Source of the DNA: Pontibacter deserti
GTDB taxonomy: Bacteria; Bacteroidota; Bacteroidia; Cytophagales; Hymenobacteraceae
Length of the DNA: 64,000 nt
Assembly (NCBI RefSeq): GCF_023630255.1
Contig: NZ_JALPRS010000002.1
Location: 62,001-126,000 of the forward strand
Direction: 5' to 3'
Under the pieces are notes generated by a model that was given only the letters and a program-made list of their open reading frames with translations, was not told where the DNA came from and ran no database searches. Shown here piece by piece: positions 59,812 to 64,000 of this stretch (position 1 is the first letter of the stretch; the number at the start of each line of letters is the position of its first letter). The translations under genes were made by a program, and so were the position numbers.

Positions 59812-60804
59812 TTAACTGATCGGAACTTTACGAAGTATAGCCTCTATAAAATCCTTTGTCTTTACACCATCAGCTTCCGCTTCATAGTTAAGTATAATAC
59901 GGTGGTTCATTACATCGTGCGCAACTTCTTTAATATCTTCCGGCAATACATAATCGCGCTCATCGAAATAAGCAACGGCACGGGCGGCACGGTTTAAGGC
60001 TATACTTGCTCTTGGCGAAACCCCGAACTGGATATAAGGTGCAAACTCGTTCAGGTCGTATTCGGCAGGGCGGCGGGTAGCAAAAACAAGCTCAATAATA
60101 TAGCGCTCCAGGGTTTCGGAAAGCTGTACCTGGTTTATTTCGTTCCGGATATGGAAGATATCTTCTTTGGAAAGGATGGTGTTGATCGTATCGTTGAAAG
60201 ACATGTTGGCCATACGACGCATGATCTCCAGTTCGTCAGACTTTTTAGGATAGTCGATGTATACTTTCATCATAAAGCGGTCTACCTGTGCTTCGGGTAG
60301 CGGGTAAGTACCTTCGTGCTCTACCGGGTTTTGTGTGGCCAGTACCAGGAAAGGCAGGTCCAGTTTATAGGTAGTTTCGCCGATAGTCACCTGTTTTTCC
60401 TGCATTGCCTCCAGTAGTGCCGACTGCACTTTGGCCGGAGAGCGGTTCACTTCATCGGCAAGTATAAGGTTAGCGAAAATAGGCCCTTTCTTAACTTCAA
60501 AAGCAGAGGCATTCTGGTTATAGATCATCGTACCGATCAGGTCAGATGGCAGCAGGTCAGGAGTGAACTGTATACGCTGGAAGTCCAGGCGCAGGGCCTT
60601 GGAAAGCGAGTTAATGGTAAGTGTTTTTGCCAGCCCGGGTACACCCTCCAGCAGAATATGGCCACCGGTAAATAAGCCTATCAGCAGGCGGTTCACCATA
60701 TAAGACTGCCCGACAACCACCTTGCCCACCTCACTGAAAACCTGCTTTATCTTTTGCTGGTTCGCCTTTACTCTGTCCTGGTATACAATTTCTTCTACTG
60801 GCAT
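59812..60804 (-). CDS. MoxR family AAA+ ATPase
   Basis: 330 residues. Walker A [19 protein letters not shown] (about 51-69), Walker B [26 protein letters not shown], sensor 1 [28 protein letters not shown] and the helical lid with [16 protein letters not shown]. MoxR ATPases act as chaperones that insert metal or assemble partners, usually with DUF58 and von Willebrand domain proteins; those genes are not next to it here. ATG at 60804. No clear terminator; it reads into repeat copy C. Confidence 0.93.
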   Translation of the reverse strand: [330 protein letters not shown]

Positions 60805-60903
60805 AAAATGTATCTGTTCTGAAAAAACGTTTCCAATATAGCTATATTACGCCATTTCTGCTAAGCTATTGTACTGATGTTGTAGTGGAAACAGGCAAAC
60901 GGG

Positions 60904-60928
60904 TGTTCTGTTTAGCTGCTACAGAACA
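60904..60928 (+). promoter_or_regulatory. Inverted repeat upstream of pncB
   Basis: TGTTCTGT and ACAGAACA are separated by 9 nt, about 80 bp before the pncB start. It could be an operator for a dimeric regulator of NAD salvage; no regulator gene is adjacent. Confidence 0.35.
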
Positions 60929-61007
60929 TTAAAACTATACTTCTGGTATAGTAAGCAACTGCAGTTTATACTTGCAGCACATTACATAAACTATATAATG
61001 TTTGCAT

Positions 61008-62435
61008 ATGCAGCACATATTCTCCACTAACCTTGCTTCTGCGCTGTACACCGATATGTACCAGATCTCGATGGCGCATTCACACTTTAACTATAACCGG
61101 CAGAACGAACAGGTATCCTTCGATTACTTTTTCAGGAAACAGCCTTATAGTGGCGGGTTTACTATATTCTCTGGTTTAGGAGAGTTGATGGCACTGCTGC
61201 AGGAGTTTAAGTTCGAGATTCAGGATATAGACTGGCTGTATAAGCATAATTTTAATGATGGATTCCTGGAGTACCTGCGCGATTTCAGTTTTAACGGAAC
61301 AGTGCATAGTATGCGCGAAGGCGAGATTGTTTTTCCGCAGGAACCCATTGTAAGAGTGGAAGGTAATATTGTAGAGGCCCAGTTAGTTGAAACAGTGCTG
61401 CTTAACTACCTTAACTTTCAGTCGTTGGTGGCTACTAAGGCGGCACGTATAAAGCTGGTAGCGCGTGGTGCCGCACTCAGTGAGTTCGGTTTGCGCAGGG
61501 CACAGGGTATAGGCAGTATGTTTGCCAGCAGGGCTGCACTTACAGGTGGCTTTACAAGTACATCAAACGTTTTGGCTGCCAGTATTTATGGTGTGCCGGC
61601 AGTTGGCACCATGGCACACGCTTACATACAGAGCTACGACGATGAACTGGAAGCATTCCGAAGTTTTGCCAAAGTAAATCCTGAAGGTTGCGTGCTGCTG
61701 GTTGATACTTATGATACCCTGAAAAGCGGTGTGCCGAATGCCATTACTGTAGGGAAGGAGATGGAAAAAGAAGGACACAAGCTGATGGGGATACGCCTGG
61801 ATAGTGGTGACCTGGCTTACCTGTCGAAGCAAGCACGGCAGATGCTGGATGCTGCAGGGCTGAACTATGTAAAGATCGTGGCCTCTAACCAATTAGATGA
61901 ACTTATTATTAAAAGCCTTTTTGAGCAGGGCGCCCCAATTGATATTTTTGGCGTAGGCACTAACCTGGCAACCGGAAAACCTGATGCAGCCCTGGACGGT
62001 GTGTATAAACTAAGTATGGCCGATGGGGAGCCGCGTTTAAAATTATCAGAGAACATCAAGAAAACTACTTTGCCTGGCTTAAAGCAAGTATACCGCTACC
62101 ACGACGATGCCGGGAATTTTGTAGCAGATGCCATTGCCCTTGAAGGTGATGCTATACCTGATTTTATGTTCCACCCTTACGAGCCGGAGAAAAGTATGTC
62201 ATTAGAAGGGTATAAAGCTACTCCGTTGCTGCAACCGGTCATGAAAGATGGTAAACCAACAGCAGCGTCTCCATCGGTATTAGAGGTTGCCGACTATGCA
62301 ACAGAGCGTCTTGGCAAGCTTACAGAAGAATATAAACGCTTCGAGAATCCGCATATTTATAAAGTAGGCGTAAGCAAACCGCTTTACGACCTGAGAGCAA
62401 CATTGAGAAGCAAGTATAAAAAAGACAGTTTATAG
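61008..62435 (+). CDS. pncB: Nicotinate phosphoribosyltransferase
   Basis: 475 residues from the ATG at 61008 (MQHIFSTNLASALYTDMYQ); a TTG two codons earlier is less likely. Family motifs: LYTDMYQISMAH, FDYFFRKQPYSGGFTIFSGL, SEFGLRRAQG, GGFTSTSNVLAA, GTMAHAYIQSYDDE and GIRLDSGDLAYLSK, followed by IFGVGTNLATG. It converts nicotinate and PRPP to nicotinate mononucleotide with ATP. pncA starts 3 bp after the stop, so both form one NAD salvage operon. Confidence 0.95.
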   Translation: MQHIFSTNLASALYTDMYQISMAHSHFNYNRQNEQVSFDYFFRKQPYSGGFTIFSGLGELMALLQEFKFEIQDIDWLYKHNFNDGFLEYLRDFSFNGTVHSMREGEIVFPQEPIVRVEGNIVEAQLVETVLLNYLNFQSLVATKAARIKLVARGAALSEFGLRRAQGIGSMFASRAALTGGFTSTSNVLAASIYGVPAVGTMAHAYIQSYDDELEAFRSFAKVNPEGCVLLVDTYDTLKSGVPNAITVGKEMEKEGHKLMGIRLDSGDLAYLSKQARQMLDAAGLNYVKIVASNQLDELIIKSLFEQGAPIDIFGVGTNLATGKPDAALDGVYKLSMADGEPRLKLSENIKKTTLPGLKQVYRYHDDAGNFVADAIALEGDAIPDFMFHPYEPEKSMSLEGYKATPLLQPVMKDGKPTAASPSVLEVADYATERLGKLTEEYKRFENPHIYKVGVSKPLYDLRATLRSKYKKDSL

Positions 62436-62437
62436 TT

Positions 62438-63055
62438 ATGAAAGCACTGGTTATAGTTGATGTGCAGTATGATTTTCTGCCCGGCGGTGCACTGGCCGTA
62501 CCTAACGGCGACGAGATCATTCCACTGATAAACGAACTGCAAAGCTATGCAGATTTGGTAGTGGCTACCCAGGACTGGCACCCGGCCGGGCATAAAAGCT
62601 TTGCCTCGGCGCACGAAGGTAAAAAGGTATTTGAGCAGATAGAGTTGGAAGGGCTGGAACAGGTACTATGGCCTGACCATTGTGTGCAGGGCACAAAAGG
62701 AGCTGAGTTCTCTCCTGAACTGCATATGAACCACGTAGAAGCTATTTTCCGGAAGGGTATGGAGCATGGCATAGACAGCTACAGCGGTTTTTACGACAAC
62801 GGCCACCGCAAAGCTACGGGCATGGGTGCTTACCTGAAAGGCCGCGGCGTAACCGAAATTTGGTTGTGTGGTCTGGCCAGTGATTATTGTGTATACTTTA
62901 CAGCTTTGGACGGGCTGGAACTAGGCTTTAAAACCACGCTTATAGAAGATGCCAGCCGACCAATAGATGCAGCCAGCTTTGAGTTTAAGAAAGAGCATTT
63001 GCTAAGTAAGGGCGGTCAGATCGGGCAGGCTAAAAAGATACTGCTGAAGATGTAG
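62438..63055 (+). CDS. pncA: Nicotinamidase
   Basis: 205 residues of the isochorismatase-like hydrolase fold. Catalytic triad D8 (VDVQYDF), K106 (FRKGM) and C151 (GLASDYCVYF); metal ligands D46, H48 and H52 in TQDWHPAGH; WPDHCVQGTKGAEF is the usual central motif. Converts nicotinamide to nicotinate for pncB, its operon partner. Confidence 0.96.
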   Translation: MKALVIVDVQYDFLPGGALAVPNGDEIIPLINELQSYADLVVATQDWHPAGHKSFASAHEGKKVFEQIELEGLEQVLWPDHCVQGTKGAEFSPELHMNHVEAIFRKGMEHGIDSYSGFYDNGHRKATGMGAYLKGRGVTEIWLCGLASDYCVYFTALDGLELGFKTTLIEDASRPIDAASFEFKKEHLLSKGGQIGQAKKILLKM

Positions 63056-63059
63056 CAAG

Positions 63060-63250
63060 GATAATCTGAGGATAACCATGGCGCGAGCGTCCTCGCCCCG
63101 AAATTCTTCGGGATCTGCGACTCGTGTTGAACTATAGTTGGGCGTCCCTCCCAGTTGAGTTACAAACTCAACATCAAAGTAAGGCACGAGTTGCAAACTC
63201 ACGCTACCCTCGAGCAAAGGCTGTAAAACTCACGACAGCAGGATCTGAGA
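63060..63250. repeat. Short composite intergenic repeat (related to 59743 module)
   Basis: Contains TGGCGCGAGCGTCCTCGC at 63079-63096, the reverse complement of 59743-59760, then CCCCGAAATTCTTCGGG (a hairpin), GTTGAGTTACAAACTCAAC (a hairpin with 3-nt loop) and GAGTTGCAAACTC. No gene is seen between pncA and the terminator. Confidence 0.65.
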
Positions 63251-63251
63251 G

Positions 63252-63304
63252 TATAAAAGTATAAAAGCCACTCCCGGTAAGAGAGTGGCTTTTATACTTT
63301 TATA
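63252..63304. terminator. Bidirectional terminator between pncA and the acidic gene
   Basis: A perfect 22-bp inverted repeat: TATAAAAGTATAAAAGCCAC TC (63252-63273) with its complement at 63283-63304 around a 9-nt loop. Both sides offer T-rich arms, serving the two convergent genes. Confidence 0.88.
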
Positions 63305-63326
63305 GTAGGTTATACTTTATACTTGT

Positions 63327-63713
63327 TTATGTCAGGTAGAATTCACCCTCATGGCCGTGTGCACGCTGGTTTTTGAAACGGGCAATATCAGTCTGCATGT
63401 TGTTATATATCTCTTCAATCTCCTCCGACTCCTCAGTTAAAGGCTTAATGTGCTCACTCAGCAACTTGGCTGCCAGCGGGTAAAACTTAGAGTCATCGGT
63501 GTTTTTAGCGTTCACCTTAAAGTTACCGATCGCATTCTCCAGCTTTTTAAGCATCGGGTACTGCGGCTTGAATTCCTGAACAGTATCGCGGAGTTTCTCC
63601 CGTATCATGAGGTACAGATCCTCCTCAAACGTCATTCCGAAGTCATCATCCTCCTCTTCATCGTCGAAATCATTATAGCTGAAATCCTCGTCGAAATCTA
63701 AATCGTCTCTCAT
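63327..63713 (-). CDS. Hypothetical acidic protein
   Basis: 128 residues, cytosolic, not recognised. The N-terminal 30 residues are extremely acidic (DDLDFDEDFSYNDFDDEEEDDD). The rest is helical with EDLYLMIREKLRDTVQEF and FYPLAAKLLSEHIKPL, ending GHGHEGEFYLT-like. Possibly related in character to the acidic protein at 10672, but no sequence similarity is clear. Convergent with pncA, sharing its terminator. Confidence 0.6.
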   Translation of the reverse strand: MRDDLDFDEDFSYNDFDDEEEDDDFGMTFEEDLYLMIREKLRDTVQEFKPQYPMLKKLENAIGNFKVNAKNTDDSKFYPLAAKLLSEHIKPLTEESEEIEEIYNNMQTDIARFKNQRAHGHEGEFYLT

Positions 63714-63949
63714 GGCTAATTATAAAAGTTTTAAAGTTGATAGTACGGGCTAACTTTCTCTTTGTGTCAGTAATTACTCAGTTTTTAGACTAAAGTTTAA
63801 TTATTATTTAGGTAACAAAGGGTAAAGCAAATGCATAATTAGCACTTCAGATGAATATTTGCAATAGCCCTCTATAGCAGATCAGGTAAGTTTTTTTGTA
63901 GTAGCTGCACTTTCCTGATGCACTGCAATTTGTGAAAAGGCTGTTCATG

Positions 63950-63981
63950 AAAAAGCTCATATAACCAGATATGAGCTTTTT
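63950..63981. terminator. Terminator-like hairpin at the right edge
   Basis: AAAAAGCTCATAT and ATATGAGCTTTTT form a perfect 13-bp stem with a 6-nt loop and T/A tails on both strands. It implies a gene beyond the right edge on the minus strand or an end of transcription from it. The rest of 63714-63949 shows no gene. Confidence 0.75.
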
Positions 63982-64000
63982 AAATTTAAGAATTTTAGTT

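Noticed and set aside
1-64000. TATACTT as a promoter -10 or -7 element
   Set aside because: It occurs within genes at high density, in all frames and both orientations, and mostly without a -33 TTG, so promoter function cannot explain it.

Overview
The window is a chromosomal segment of a Bacteroidota bacterium, most likely of the Hymenobacteraceae/Pontibacter type. The evidence is a TonB-dependent receptor with a carboxypeptidase-like N-terminal domain, SusC-era style outer membrane barrels, signal peptides ending in A-Q, promoters of the TTG / TAnnTTTG type, the DUF2157-DUF4401-GDYXXLXY trio, and moderate GC with many ATA codons. The genus is an inference; no rRNA is present.

Layout. 1-10.7 kb: plus-strand genes for membrane and lipid functions (sterol desaturase-like hydroxylase, DUF2157/DUF4401/GDYXXLXY operon, a GT-C-like membrane protein, yajQ, terC, a membrane-bound M28 peptidase, a DUF4142 lipoprotein), plus one minus-strand GNAT gene. 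10.7-16.5 kb: minus-strand hypothetical, M19 dipeptidase, outer membrane receptor and SpoU methyltransferase. 16.7-19.9 kb: mutS and a GyrI-like gene. 20.07-20.31 kb: tRNA-Gly(GCC) and tRNA-Leu(UAA). 20.30-26.32 kb: a compact 6-kb integrated element in the 3' end of tRNA-Leu, bounded by a perfect 20-bp direct repeat, carrying an FkbM methyltransferase, a phage II/X-type replication protein, an excisionase-like HTH protein, an RteC-like protein and a tyrosine integrase whose 5' end is out of frame by one base. 26.5-46 kb: mainly housekeeping genes on the minus strand: the mreBCD-mrdA-rodA cell-shape operon, purH-purN, HAD hydrolases, UbiA, cold shock protein, kdsC-like, iscX-ferredoxin, DUF2520, a GT4 glycosyltransferase. 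42.6-47.6 kb: ccmBCDEF cytochrome c maturation genes. 48.3-58.7 kb: a phosphate-acquisition locus, pstSCAB-phoU, a phosphate-selective-type porin and a divergent TonB receptor plus beta-helix lipoprotein. 59.8-63.7 kb: MoxR ATPase, the NAD salvage pair pncB-pncA and an acidic hypothetical.

How parts work together. Three promoters of the phosphate locus carry phased 11-bp CTTAAcatTAn repeats that look like an unlisted Pho box, which would tie the porin, TonB receptor and lipoprotein to the Pst uptake system. A perfect 17-bp hairpin covers the pstC ribosome-binding site and should set PstC below PstS. The ccm genes are collinear but ccmA is not here.

Most notable non-genic signals: (i) the heptamers TATACTT/AAGTATA and TATAGTT/AACTATA are strongly over-represented in host DNA, coding and non-coding, yet almost absent from the 6-kb integrated element; (ii) three diverged copies of a roughly 570-620-bp structured intergenic element (12.65, 47.63 and 59.07 kb) share the same block order, including a GGACAGGTCG/CGACCTGTCC palindrome; (iii) a 59-codon glycine-rich membrane protein gene at 58.8 kb that is easily missed.
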